64,000 nucleotides of DNA from Marinomonas spartinae (GTDB lineage Bacteria > Pseudomonadota > Gammaproteobacteria > Pseudomonadales > Marinomonadaceae): NCBI RefSeq assembly GCF_900089775.1, contig NZ_FLOB01000014.1, positions 33,314-97,313 of the forward strand. The letters are read 5' to 3'. The stretch's first letter is position 1; every line of letters starts with the position of its first letter. Under the pieces are notes generated by a model, which saw only the letters and a list, made by a program, of their open reading frames with translations, made no database searches and was not told the origin of the DNA. Position numbers and translations under genes: made by a program. This document shows positions 9,573-18,735 of the stretch, piece after piece.

Positions 9573-10715
9573 TTAAAACGTGTAGTTTAATCCGCCTAAA
9601 TACGTGTTCGAGCCGCTTGTGTTGTGTGTGATTTGAGCAATAGTCTTAACATTGCTGAATACATGGTAAGTCACGCCTAACTTAAAGGCTTTAGCATAGG
9701 CAATGTCATCATTTTGAGTTGGTTTTCCACCATTAGGATTTGGTGTTGTTGCTACATCACTATCTTGTGTTCCGTATGCATAACCTGTAGTGAAGGTGTA
9801 TTTATCCATATTATAAGATGCTGCCACTTCATAACCATTACGAGAAGCTTTGTTCTGACCATCATCTTCTTTGTTATGTGTATAAACACCAGCAAAGTAT
9901 AGATTGCCAACCGTATAGTCTGCCGCTAAACCATAATTTGATTTAGTTGCTTTATTGGTAAAGGTTTGGAACGCGTAACCAGCACGTAGATTCAGTGCAT
10001 CCGTTAGAGCGTAAGAGGCTGCGGCACTATAAGCGTTGTTTTGTGTTTTGAAGTTCGCTGACGTTAAGCCTGCACTAAAAACATCCAAAATATCGCCATT
10101 TTTTGAGTCACCACCTTCCGTTGTTTTAAACTGGTAAGAAGCTTGAACAGTTAAGCGGCCGAAAGTGTTGGAGTATAGAGCTTGGTTAGGGGCAAAGTTG
10201 TAGCCATAAGTGCCCGCTGAAGCCTCAAGGCCGCCATATTGAAAAATATCAGTCGCGCTGGTGACTAAGGTGTAGAACGGTGTATCGTTTTGACCAAAAG
10301 TGAATTTACCAATGCCCTCAAACCCAAGTCCTACAAATTGATAGCGAGCTGAAATGTTATTGCCACCAGATGATGTAAGAACGTTGTTTCGTTTGTTCTT
10401 GTCTGTTGGTTTATCAGGATCCGCTACTGACGTTGTTTTTGTATTATTTGATGCTGAGCTATCAGTTGATGATGCCATGTTCCAGCCAGTGCGAAAGAAT
10501 GCGCTATTGCCATTTTCGTCTTTAATCTCACCCTTAACGCCAAATCGTGAGCTTAGTCCTGCGGAGCTACCTTTTACAGAATCATTTTTGGCTGTAAACT
10601 TTGCACGACCAAAAATATCCAAGCTGGAATTATCCGTTTTTATGATACTAGCTGCGTTTGCTGCTGTTGCTGCTAGCAGTAAGGGAGTAGCTAGGGTGAA
10701 TATCGCTTTTTTCAT
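9573..10715 (-). CDS. Outer-membrane porin (general Gram-negative porin type)
   Basis: Beta-barrel outer-membrane channel for small solutes. I choose the ATG at 10715, because an AAGGA element lies 9-10 nt upstream; the in-frame ATG at 10724 would abut that element. The protein begins MKKAIFTLATPLLLAATAANA, a textbook signal peptide ending in AxA. The mature part has alternating strands, the porin motif LDIFGRAKF and a C-terminal Phe (LNYTF) used as the outer-membrane assembly signal. About 380 residues, usual for porins. It is monocistronic with a long upstream region (10716-11611) that probably holds its regulatory sites. Substrate specificity cannot be told. Confidence 0.9.
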   Translation of the reverse strand: MKKAIFTLATPLLLAATAANAASIIKTDNSSLDIFGRAKFTAKNDSVKGSSAGLSSRFGVKGEIKDENGNSAFFRTGWNMASSTDSSASNNTKTTSVADPDKPTDKNKRNNVLTSSGGNNISARYQFVGLGFEGIGKFTFGQNDTPFYTLVTSATDIFQYGGLEASAGTYGYNFAPNQALYSNTFGRLTVQASYQFKTTEGGDSKNGDILDVFSAGLTSANFKTQNNAYSAAASYALTDALNLRAGYAFQTFTNKATKSNYGLAADYTVGNLYFAGVYTHNKEDDGQNKASRNGYEVAASYNMDKYTFTTGYAYGTQDSDVATTPNPNGGKPTQNDDIAYAKAFKLGVTYHVFSNVKTIAQITHNTSGSNTYLGGLNYTF

Positions 10716-11611
10716 GAAATGCATTCCTTCATTGTTTATTGTATCAAGTGTGCTTTCTATTGAGTTGATAAGTGCACATACTAGGTAAAGTTAAACTTAT
10801 TTTTAGTGTTGCTATTTTTCTAGTGTCTCTTCTCCTGTTTTTTGCCTGCACTCTTGTTTCTTTGCTTTAGTTGAGTAGGGTTTTTCGACTGCTTTGTGTC
10901 CTTAGGTATTTTTATATGTTGCTTGCATATAAAGTGGACCAATATTCACCCTGATAAAGACCAATCTCGTCCTAAAACCGGACAAAACCCTTCTTTTTTT
11001 GTGTCATATTGGTGCAAAAAATACCTTCATGACGTCGAAAAGTGATCAAAAAAACAGATAGAACAATCGCTAGGCTGATTTTATATCCTGTATTGATGGT
11101 TACTTTTTCGCTCTCTAACAAAGCACAAAAGTACTCAATACATTAAATTACATAACATCATCATTGTTTACCCTACGTGAATTTTTATAGCACAATATGT
11201 GCCAAAATGTAAAAAAAGGATATATATAATAATTCAATGTCTCAAATAAGAATTTTTTTGATTATTATTTGCTCGATTTTGTGTTTTTCTATTTCAGGTA
11301 AATTTTTTACAAATCCACCATGATCGTCATATGAGCACCAAGTTGAGGCATGGGTGTTACTTTCTGTTACATGATAGGGCGTGCTAATGGTGAAGATCTG
11401 GACGATTTTTGAACGTTTGGTTATGTTTTTTTCTTCATGGTGGAGTTGGTTAGGATCCAGAACGGTTTGAAAAAAGAGTGAGGGCCAGAAAAGCTTTTCC
11501 ATATACCGTTATGGGCTTAACATGATCATTCTGTCTTAGGTTTGATTTATTCTGTTGTTCGCATGTTAGGTAAGTAGAAAATGTATATTTTGATAGAGGC
11601 GATTTGATTAA
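10716..11611. other. Long non-coding or weakly coding interval
   Basis: Nearly 900 bases between the porin and the PAS-GGDEF gene. The part next to the porin is AT-rich and presumably holds its promoter. No tRNA-like or riboswitch-like fold was recognised. One minus-strand frame (11242-11502) has protein-like composition and is listed separately. Confidence 0.5.
11242..11502 (-). CDS. Possible small hypothetical protein or gene remnant
   Basis: An 86-residue frame from an ATG at 11502. The central part (HVTESNTHASTWCSYDDHGGFV) has the mixed composition of a real protein rather than a chance frame. The N-terminal third does not look conserved, and no Shine-Dalgarno element is visible ahead of the ATG. 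It could be a small gene or the 3' remnant of a larger one. No family was recognised. Confidence 0.25.
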   Translation of the reverse strand: MEKLFWPSLFFQTVLDPNQLHHEEKNITKRSKIVQIFTISTPYHVTESNTHASTWCSYDDHGGFVKNLPEIEKHKIEQIIIKKILI

Positions 11612-12502
11612 ATGAAAGCGAGTGAGTTGATTGGTCTTTCTGACGTTTTGGAGTTGATGCTCGATGCGGTATGTGTTGTTGACCGTTTTGGGCACTTTGT
11701 TTTTGTCAGCGCAGCGTTTGAAAATATGTTTGGCTACTCGCCTAGTGAAGTAATTGGCCAGTCAATGGAGCGTATGGTGTTTCCTGAAGATAAGCTAAAA
11801 ACTGCGAAGGTGGTGGAAACGCTGTTAAATGGAGAGGTACAACCTCGTTTTGAAAATCGCTGGTTACATAAAGATGGGCGTATTGTTCATGTTTTATGGT
11901 CGGCTCGTTGGTCTGAAGAGCACCAAGTGCGAATTGCGGTGGCTCATGATATTACTGAGCGTAAGATAATAGAGTCTCGTTTGGTCTATATGGCGGCACA
12001 TGATCAATTAACAGGGTTGCCTAATCGCTCTTTTTTTCTTGAACGCTTAGAAGGGGGGCTTTTGCGAGTCAATCAAAATGAGAGTGATCCTTCTCCCGTG
12101 GTGTTGTTTGTAGACATTGATGGTTTTAAACAGGTTAATGATAATTATGGTCATGGCGTAGGAGATAAGTTATTACAACTAATTGCCCAAAGGCTGCAGC
12201 ATTGAGTTGGTGAATCAGTGTGTGTGGCGCGACAGGGAGGAGACGAGTTCCTTGTCTTATTAGGTGATGATGCAAAAGGTGCTGAGCAGGCTAAGGCTAT
12301 TGCGCAAAATGCCGTGTTAGAGATTGGTAAACCTTTTAACATTGAGGGGGCATCACTTCATGTTTCTGCTAGCATTGGTCTATCTAATAGTAAAAATCAT
12401 GCAACGACCGTATTGGAGCTTATTCGACAGGCTGATCTTGCCATGTACCAAGCGAAAAGATTAGGGGGAAATCAAGTGGCGGTTTTCGAAACTGTGCATT
12501 AG
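11612..12502 (+). pseudogene. PAS-GGDEF diguanylate cyclase gene interrupted by an in-frame TGA
   Basis: A PAS sensor domain (about residues 8-120, ending in VAHDITERK) is followed by a GGDEF domain beginning AAHDQLTGLPNR with FVDIDGFKQVND. Codon 198 (12203-12205) is TGA. The same frame then continues for 98 codons with the catalytic loop RQGGDEF and the C-terminal half ending RLGGNQVAVFE. Homologues often have Cys or Arg near the stop. One substitution would therefore explain the break: a recent nonsense mutation, a sequencing error, or read-through. As written, the first part lacks the active site. No RxxD inhibitory site precedes GGDEF. The ATG has only a weak upstream GAGG. Confidence 0.85.
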
Positions 12503-12726
12503 AAAGGCTGTCGATTTATCAGTGTAGTCCATTTTGTTTTTTAGCAATTACGCAAAAATACGATAAATAGTCGTTTGCTTTATTGGTAGATACGAAACAG
12601 TCTTTCTTGCTAGTGCTTTCTGCTTTAATATCGTGAAAAGAATCGGTCAAGGCTGGTCGAAGAGGCTTTTTGATGGATTTAGTGGCGGTTGATGATCGCA
12701 ATCATTTATTTGTATAGGAAATAGTA

Positions 12727-13725
12727 ATGGCGGCTTTTGGTAGCATTTTTATGCCTCGTATGGCATTAGCGACATTTGATAATAACCAATGGGGGGAATC
12801 TAAGATTGTCCCATCAGATAGTATCCCAATGCACCCAGGTGCGCATGTATTGCACTACTCTAGTACTTGCTTTGAAGGCTTAAAAGCATTTCGTCACGCT
12901 GATGGTAGTGTTCACGTGTTCCGTATGGATCAAAATATCAAACGTTTTTCACAAAGTAGCCGTTTATTAGCCTTGCCAGATGTAAATGAAGAGCAAGTTG
13001 CTCAAATGATCAAAGATATTGTGGCTGAATTTGCCAGTGATGTGCCTGCGCCACCGGGTTCTATGTATATTCGTCCAACACATATAGGGACAGAAGCTAT
13101 TATAGGCAAGGCTGCAGCGCCTAGTTTGACCTCTATGATGTATGTTTTGTTGTCTCCAGTTGGGGATTATTTTTCAGGTGGTGCGCACGCCTTACGCATT
13201 CTTCTAGATGAAAATGGACAGCGTTGCGCCCCTCATATGGGAATGATTAAAAGTGGTGGTAACTATGCCAGTGCGCTTGGGCCGATTATGAAGGCCAAAG
13301 AAGATGTTCAGGCAGATCAAATATTGTTCTGTCCTAATGGGGATGTGCAAGAAACGGGAGCGGCGAACTTCTTATTGATTGATGGTGATGAAATTATTAC
13401 CAAAGCATTGGATTCGAGCTTTTTACATGGCGTGACACGCTCTTCCATTTTGACGATTGCAAAAGATCTTGGTATGACTGTTAGTGAGCGTGACTTAACT
13501 GTTAGCGAATTGCTAGAGCGTGCTGCCAAGCCTGGTGTTGAGGCGGTTCTGTCGGGAACAGCAGCAGTACTGACCTCTGTGGGGACTTTTATCCATAATG
13601 ATAAAGAGTTCAAGGTAGGATCCGGTGAGCCTGGGCCAATCGCAGAAAAATTGCGCAAAACGCTAAATGATATACAGTGGGGAAATGCGCAAGATACGCA
13701 CAATTGGCTAACCAAGATTGTTTAA
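12727..13725 (+). CDS. ilvE: Branched-chain amino acid aminotransferase
   Basis: PLP enzyme of fold type IV that performs the last step of Val, Leu and Ile synthesis. The 332 residues contain the PLP-binding lysine in GMIKSGGNYAS (K175), the substrate-side CFEGLKAFR block, and the phosphate-binding ETGAANFL and SGTAAVLTSVG motifs. The length fits the BCAT-type bacterial enzymes. The start has AGGAAA 6-8 nt upstream. A single-gene unit with its own terminator. Closely related D-amino acid transaminases and ADC lyases are less likely given the N-terminal blocks. Confidence 0.92.
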   Translation: MAAFGSIFMPRMALATFDNNQWGESKIVPSDSIPMHPGAHVLHYSSTCFEGLKAFRHADGSVHVFRMDQNIKRFSQSSRLLALPDVNEEQVAQMIKDIVAEFASDVPAPPGSMYIRPTHIGTEAIIGKAAAPSLTSMMYVLLSPVGDYFSGGAHALRILLDENGQRCAPHMGMIKSGGNYASALGPIMKAKEDVQADQILFCPNGDVQETGAANFLLIDGDEIITKALDSSFLHGVTRSSILTIAKDLGMTVSERDLTVSELLERAAKPGVEAVLSGTAAVLTSVGTFIHNDKEFKVGSGEPGPIAEKLRKTLNDIQWGNAQDTHNWLTKIV

Positions 13726-13766
13726 AATGTCTTTCTTAATGAGCTAGGGCTTTCCCTAATCTATTG

Positions 13767-13795
13767 AAAAGCCAGAGTTTATACTCTGGCTTTTT
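13767..13795 (+). terminator. Terminator of ilvE, probably bidirectional
   Basis: The stem GCCAGAGT / ACTCTGGC with loop TTAT is followed by TTTTT and preceded by AAAA, so it can serve both ilvE (plus) and the converging glycosyltransferase gene (minus). Confidence 0.9.
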
Positions 13796-13820
13796 ACTTT
13801 CTGGAGAGAGGGAAGTTTTG

Positions 13821-14711
13821 CTAAAGTGACGTACTATTAAGGTGTATTTGATTATTGCTTAAGCTTATTTTGCTATAACTTTGACTGGTTGAACTGAAGG
13901 CTTGAAAGTCACCATTAAAACCATTCTCTATGGCTTTTTCGAAGGCTAAATTCAGTGTTTTTTTATAGGTGATAAGCTCAATGACTTTATTTTTAAACTG
14001 TGTGTTTTGAAAACCAAGTCCATCCAGATGAAGACGCTGTAAGGTTTCCTGATAAGCTTGATCAAAGATATTTCCAACATTAGGGGAATGACACATGGAT
14101 TGTTTGTATACTCGGTATTCGTGTAGGGCTTCTTGATGACAGGTGGCATAACCGGCTGTTTCTAATGCTCTTAGATTAAATAGAGTGTCACCTCCTCTGG
14201 CAATGGGCTCCCAGCTGTGTTGTGCCAAACTATGATGAAATAAAAACAGCAAAGGGGTGTTTGTAGTAAAAAAGTCGTTAATCGAAAGTTGGGTGGTGGG
14301 TTGCTTGAGACCCATGGTAATGGTTTTTTGAGAGTCATCATTAACAACACAGACATTATCAAGGGCGAGACCAGATGCCTGAGCAAGAGGGATAAGTTGT
14401 GCCAAGCGAGTAGGGTAGTAGAGGTCATCCACATCCAGTGGGGCAATCCATTCGCCTCTAGCGAGTTTCTTGCCAACATTGCGGGCAATATTAGGGCCAC
14501 TTCGAGCTTGTTCTGTTTGGGTAAAGCGCAGTCTTATATCTTGTATACCTTGCTGCTTCAACCACCATTTATAATCGAAGCCATCATCTGCGATGAGGAT
14601 GCATTCCCAGTTTGGGTAGGTTTGTTTAAAGAGAGAGTCGAGTGCTCTTATAAGAGTCATCTGTCCTTGATGAACGGGCATAATGATAGAAACCAAATTA
14701 GCAATTGCCAT
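13821..14711 (-). CDS. Family 2 glycosyltransferase
   Basis: Predicted cytoplasmic GT-A fold glycosyltransferase of 296 residues. The N-terminus has the hallmark VSIIMPVHQGQMTLIRALDS with a nucleotide-binding acidic pair (ADDG). This is followed by RNVGKKLARGEWIAPLDVDDL, which holds the DxD-type metal-binding motif. The C-terminal 60 residues are Ser/Asn-rich and look variable. It stands alone, not in a polysaccharide cluster, so the sugar and acceptor are unknown. It converges with ilvE. Confidence 0.85.
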   Translation of the reverse strand: MAIANLVSIIMPVHQGQMTLIRALDSLFKQTYPNWECILIADDGFDYKWWLKQQGIQDIRLRFTQTEQARSGPNIARNVGKKLARGEWIAPLDVDDLYYPTRLAQLIPLAQASGLALDNVCVVNDDSQKTITMGLKQPTTQLSINDFFTTNTPLLFLFHHSLAQHSWEPIARGGDTLFNLRALETAGYATCHQEALHEYRVYKQSMCHSPNVGNIFDQAYQETLQRLHLDGLGFQNTQFKNKVIELITYKKTLNLAFEKAIENGFNGDFQAFSSTSQSYSKISLSNNQIHLNSTSL

Positions 14712-15133
14712 ACTATAACTTCCTTAACATCCTGTTAATGCTATGCTGCCTCTTATGGGCTTGAGACCAATGGTTCTTTTTATAACATGGCCGATGCTGG
14801 TATGGTATTGTTTTAACGTTCTCTCGTAAGGCTTTTGTTATTTTCAAAGAGGATCTTTGAAATGGTTGGGATGTTGCTCATTGGTGACTGATGACGGGAA
14901 AATATTGGTCTATTGATGAGATAAAGGGGGTAAACTGGTTGGTTTCTTTTTCGTTGATGTTTTCTAAAAAAACATTATCTAATTATGGCATTTCAGAGTA
15001 GAGTAGAAGAAGGTTATATTTTCTACTCCCTCTAAGGCGCTCATATCGCATCCTCTCTTGTCATTTTCTTTGGTAGATACTGATCAAGTTGTGCTTTCGT
15101 ACGTCTATTTTCGATACAACACAAAGGTATATT
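14712..15133. other. Intergenic region
   Basis: About 420 bases between the divergent glycosyltransferase gene and a small plus-strand gene. It should contain both promoters. No hairpin, repeat or small gene stood out. Confidence 0.4.
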
Positions 15134-15349
15134 ATGGTTACTAGTAACAAAGATTTTTTCTTAAAACGAATCTGTATTTTTGCGGGGCAAATTATTGATC
15201 CTAACTCCGATACTCAAGTGATTGCGATACTGAAAAGTAAGTTCAATATCCGCCTTCCTCAGAGGCGCTCTGTGACGGAATCTTTATCCTCCACTGTAAG
15301 TGATCATGAGATTATCAGCTTGATTTTAAAATATCGCGCGATGGCATGA
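15134..15349 (+). CDS. Small conserved-looking hypothetical protein (71 aa)
   Basis: A soluble 71-residue protein. The ATG at 15134 has AAAGG 7 nt upstream, so I prefer it to an in-frame ATG at 15089. The middle, IIDPNSDTQVIAILKSKFNI followed by RLPQRRSVTESLSSTVSDHEI, looks like a short alpha-helical domain in which an LPQR turn joins two helices. I recall similar small proteins in related marine bacteria, but no family name or function. Confidence 0.6.
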   Translation: MVTSNKDFFLKRICIFAGQIIDPNSDTQVIAILKSKFNIRLPQRRSVTESLSSTVSDHEIISLILKYRAMA

Positions 15350-15386
15350 GTCGCAGATCTGTTTATCGTTTCGTTGTTTATACTCG

Positions 15387-16130
15387 CTAAACCTTTACGC
15401 AAACAAAGATCGCATTTCCTGATTGCTTCTGCCACGGTATGATTTTTCCATAATCGTGCTCAAAGATATGCACTTCAAAATATGGTGATAGCATGTCTTG
15501 TAGTTCATCAAAGTCTAACGCCACCATTGGGTGCTTGTCCTCCCAGGTCTGTTGAGAGTCGTTTGAGACTTTGTTAATGCTTAAGTTTAATGTTTGCTTT
15601 TCACCGTTGCCAACATAGTGCCAAGCTGACCGGAAGGTGAAGCAACTGTCTTCATGGTTGATACTGTGTTGAATAAATAAGTCATTATTGATCTGACGCC
15701 TATCCACCACATTAAAAAAGAATACACCGCCTTTTTCTAATGCGCCGTGAGCGCTTTCGATGCACCCTGCCAGTTCTTTAAGAACGCCACTGTAATGAAT
15801 GGAATACAAAAAGCAGGTAATTAAATCAAAGCGGTTTTCGTAATGAAATGCGCACATATTGCCTTGTGAAAATTGTGCCTGAGGGCAGCGCTCTTGGGCG
15901 ATATCAAGCATGGGCTGATTGATATCTAAGCCAGAGCAGTCGTAGTTTGTAGCACAAAAATACTGAATATGTGGCCCTGTTCCACAGGCCAAATCTAAGT
16001 GGCGCTTTCCACCATTACCGAAAATTTGATGCATGCGATGGGCACTATCACTTTGTGTTTTATAGTCAATGTCGGCGCACATGAGATCATAGTAACAAGA
16101 AAGGTCTGTGTATAAGGCGTTGTGGGGCAT
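15387..16130 (-). CDS. Class I SAM-dependent methyltransferase
   Basis: A 247-residue cytoplasmic methyltransferase with a Rossmann-like SAM-binding core. Motif I is HLDLACGTGPH, the acidic residue that ends strand beta-2 is in GLDINQPML, and the later strand FDLITCFLYSIHY corresponds to motif IV. The C-terminal beta-rich part (SAWHYVGNGEKQTLNLSINK) resembles small-molecule methyltransferases of the ubiE/SmtA-like group. It has no operon partners. Substrate unknown. Confidence 0.82.
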   Translation of the reverse strand: MPHNALYTDLSCYYDLMCADIDYKTQSDSAHRMHQIFGNGGKRHLDLACGTGPHIQYFCATNYDCSGLDINQPMLDIAQERCPQAQFSQGNMCAFHYENRFDLITCFLYSIHYSGVLKELAGCIESAHGALEKGGVFFFNVVDRRQINNDLFIQHSINHEDSCFTFRSAWHYVGNGEKQTLNLSINKVSNDSQQTWEDKHPMVALDFDELQDMLSPYFEVHIFEHDYGKIIPWQKQSGNAIFVCVKV

Positions 16131-16193
16131 GAATACTCTTCTTTAAAAATAACGCACATCAGGAGGAGGCCGATTGGCCGCTCCATAAAGGAA

Positions 16194-16224
16194 AAACGAG
16201 TATCAGATTGTCTGATACTCGTTT
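16194..16224 (-). terminator. Terminator of the purine permease gene
   Basis: A 14-bp stem, AAACGAGTATCAGA / TCTGATACTCGTTT, with a 3-nt loop. On the minus strand it is followed by TTTTTCC, so it ends transcription from the permease gene 37 nt upstream. Confidence 0.85.
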
Positions 16225-16261
16225 GGGGGCTTTCGATTTAATAAGCTTGATGTGTTTTGTC

Positions 16262-17554
16262 TTAGGCAAATACGACAAACTTACAGATAAATAATATGGC
16301 GAGTACGTAAGTGGCGATATTCACTTGCTTATATTGACCAGATAGGACTTTGATGATGGCATAGCTAACAAAAGATAAAGCTATGCCATCGGCAATTGAG
16401 TGGGTCAATGGCATGGAGAAAGCGGCAATAAGTACAGGGGCGGCATCGGTAATATCGTCCCAGTTAACTTTTGCTAAGCTGCTTGTCATTAGTACAGCGA
16501 CATACAGCAGGGCGCCAGCTGTAGCGTAGCTTGGAATAGAGTCCGCCAAGGGAGAAAAGAATAAGCTGATTAAGAACAAGACGGCGACAACAACGGCCGT
16601 TAAGCCTGTTCGTCCGCCAGCAGCCACACCTGACGCACTTTCAATATAGCTGGTTGTCGAAGAGGTGCCAAGTGCAGCACCGATGGCTGTGGCGCTAGAG
16701 TCAGCTAAAAGGGCTTTTTTCAAACGAGGTAGTTTGCCCTCTTTATCGAGTAATCCACCGCGTTGACCTACGCCAAGAAGCGTGCCTGAGGTATCGAATA
16801 GGTCCACGAATAAGAACGCAAAAACCACACTGATCATGCTGAGTTGAAAGGCGCCTTCAACATCCATCGCCATAAAAGTGGGGGCAATAGACGGTGGAGC
16901 AGATACGATCCCTGCAAAATGGTTTTGACCAAAGATCATTGAAAGAACGGCAATAAATAGAATGCCGATCATAACGGCCCCTGTCACATTCAAATAGGAC
17001 AAAGCGCAAATAACAAAGAAGCCAAGTAATCCGTAGAGAGCTGATGGGGATGATAGATCACCAAGGCCAACGGCTGTAGCCGGGTTCTTAACAATAATGC
17101 CTGCATTTTGCAGTGCAATCATGGCCAAAAATAGTCCGATACCCGCTGCAATGCCTAATTTTAAAGAGTTGGGGATAGCGTTGATGATCCATTCTCGAAT
17201 CTTAAAAATACTGATGAGAATAAAGATGATGCCGGATAGAAATACCGCGCCTAGTGCTTGTTCCCAAGTGTAATGCATGCCTAGAACTACACTGTAGGTA
17301 AAAAAAGCGTTGAGGCCCATTCCTGGTGCGAGCGCAATGGGGTAGTTGGCGTATAGCCCCATGATCAAACAACCTACTGCTGAGGCAAGGCAAGTGGCAA
17401 CAAAGACAGCTCCTTGGTCCATGCCCGCTTGTGCAAGAATGGATGGGTTAACGAAAATGATGTAAGCCATGGTTAAGAAGGTGGTGACCCCACCAATAAC
17501 TTCTTTGCGCACCGTGGTGTTATGCGCCTTGAGCTGAAAATAACGTTCAAACAT
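16262..17554 (-). CDS. Hypoxanthine/guanine (AzgA/PbuG-type) permease
   Basis: Inner-membrane proton-coupled nucleobase transporter of 430 residues with about 12-14 hydrophobic segments. Signatures of the AzgA/GhxP branch of NCS2 are the N-terminal EVIGGVTTFLTMAYIIFVNP, ALAPGMGLNAFF, and LFDTSGTLLGVGQRGGL followed by SSATAIGAALGTSSTTSYIE. The exact purine (hypoxanthine, guanine or adenine) cannot be decided. A palindrome at 17651-17676, 97 nt upstream, may be its operator. Together with hpxO at 40843 it points to purine salvage and catabolism. Confidence 0.9.
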   Translation of the reverse strand: MFERYFQLKAHNTTVRKEVIGGVTTFLTMAYIIFVNPSILAQAGMDQGAVFVATCLASAVGCLIMGLYANYPIALAPGMGLNAFFTYSVVLGMHYTWEQALGAVFLSGIIFILISIFKIREWIINAIPNSLKLGIAAGIGLFLAMIALQNAGIIVKNPATAVGLGDLSSPSALYGLLGFFVICALSYLNVTGAVMIGILFIAVLSMIFGQNHFAGIVSAPPSIAPTFMAMDVEGAFQLSMISVVFAFLFVDLFDTSGTLLGVGQRGGLLDKEGKLPRLKKALLADSSATAIGAALGTSSTTSYIESASGVAAGGRTGLTAVVVAVLFLISLFFSPLADSIPSYATAGALLYVAVLMTSSLAKVNWDDITDAAPVLIAAFSMPLTHSIADGIALSFVSYAIIKVLSGQYKQVNIATYVLAILFICKFVVFA

Positions 17555-17650
17555 AGAGAGACCTTATTGCTAATGGGTTGGCGCGATGTTAAGCCTAAAT
17601 GTTAGGTAATGGTTGTTATTATTCATCATCAACACGCCAAAATAAGAGAG

Positions 17651-17676
17651 TAAAACTGATTTTTTGGTCAGTTTTA
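17651..17676. promoter_or_regulatory. Inverted repeat upstream of the purine permease
   Basis: Perfect 9-bp arms TAAAACTGA / TCAGTTTTA separated by 8 nt (T-rich). It lies in the 5' region of the permease gene and could be an operator or a transcript hairpin. It does not match the PurR box I know. Confidence 0.4.
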
Positions 17677-17835
17677 TGCCAAGGGGCGGCTAGTATAAAA
17701 AAAGACAGAGGCTTTGGGGAGGAAAATCGTAAAAAAAAACGCATATGAGTTGACCACTACAGTCTAAATCAGAGAAGAGTTAGTGCGTCCGTTAGGGTGG
17801 GCAGGGAGATGTGATTTGATATAATTGCCATTTTA

Positions 17836-17892
17836 GGAGGAGGGTTTTGCATGCAGTGGGGATATACAGAGTTGCAATGCTCCTCCGGATGA
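17836..17892 (+). other. Possible leader peptide with a self-pairing Shine-Dalgarno
   Basis: A very strong ribosome site, GGAGGAGGG (17836-17844), precedes an ATG at 17851 that opens a 13-codon frame (MQWGYTELQCSSG). The frame's Ser-Ser codons form CTCCTCC (17880-17886), complementary to the ribosome site. The pairing could hide the site. It lies upstream of the methyltransferase at 17930. It may be chance. Confidence 0.3.
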
Positions 17893-17929
17893 CAGTTTTA
17901 ATTGATTTGAACAGTAAGAGGGCTGCTGG

Positions 17930-18559
17930 ATGCTTGAGTATTATGAACAACGACAACCTGAATATGAGAAAATCTACTCTATTATTGAGAGGCAGGATGA
18001 TTTGGCGTGGTTGCAGCGTAGACTTGAAGCATCGGTTCTTGGTAGACGAGTATTAGAGGCAGCCTGTGGTACTGGGTATTGGACACGGCGAATAGCGAAT
18101 GCGGCACTTTATGTACTGGCGACAGATGCATCTGAAAAACTGGCTAAAAGTGCTTTAGAAAGCTGTGAAGGCGGACATGTTGACTACCGAGTGATGGATG
18201 CATTTCAGATACCCGATAGCAGTGAGTTTGATGTTTTTTTAGCAGGCTTTTTCTTCTCTCATATAAAAATGCAGCAGCGTCGAACCTTTATGAAAGGTAT
18301 TGACCGAGCTATGAAGCCTGGTTCCAAGGTGATTTTGTTTGATAATCGCTACATCGAGGGCAGTAGCACGCCCATATCATCTCGAAGCGAGTATGGGGAT
18401 ACTTTTCAGACGAGAACACTTGACGATGGAAGTGCCTATGAAGTACTGAAAAACTTCCCTGACCAAGAAGAATTAGAGGTGTTGATGGAGGAGTTTTGTC
18501 ATGATGTCAGCGTTGAAGAGAGTGACTATTTCTGGTTAGCCATGGGAACCTTGAAATAA
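17930..18559 (+). CDS. Class I SAM-dependent methyltransferase
   Basis: A 209-residue cytoplasmic methyltransferase. Motif I is VLEAACGTGYWTRRIA, the acidic end of beta-2 is in VLATDASEKL, and the motif IV region is FDVFLAGFFFSHIK. MKPGSKVILFDNRY marks the following strand. It resembles the demethylmenaquinone/ubiE-like Methyltransf_11/25 group; substrate unknown. The ATG at 17930 has GAGGG about 8 nt upstream. A strong terminator follows at 18663. It is unrelated in detail to the methyltransferase at 15387. Confidence 0.82.
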   Translation: MLEYYEQRQPEYEKIYSIIERQDDLAWLQRRLEASVLGRRVLEAACGTGYWTRRIANAALYVLATDASEKLAKSALESCEGGHVDYRVMDAFQIPDSSEFDVFLAGFFFSHIKMQQRRTFMKGIDRAMKPGSKVILFDNRYIEGSSTPISSRSEYGDTFQTRTLDDGSAYEVLKNFPDQEELEVLMEEFCHDVSVEESDYFWLAMGTLK

Positions 18560-18662
18560 ACGTTATGTTGATAGGATGAGAGTGGATTTTTGACTACTAT
18601 CCTGTGGGAGGTGTAGGGTTAAGTGTTGCCGTATTATGCATAGGGAAAAGGAATGTACTAAG

Positions 18663-18700
18663 AAAAACAGCTCAGTTTGTTTATCCTGAGCTGTTTTTTT
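18663..18700 (+). terminator. Intrinsic terminator downstream of the methyltransferase
   Basis: A 13-bp stem, AAAAACAGCTCAG / CTGAGCTGTTTTT, with a 10-nt loop ends in seven T residues. It lies 100 nt after the methyltransferase stop and also faces the minus-strand Dabb gene. Confidence 0.88.
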
Positions 18701-18735
18701 GTGTTTATAGTGCGTATTGGCATTTGGTAAATGTT

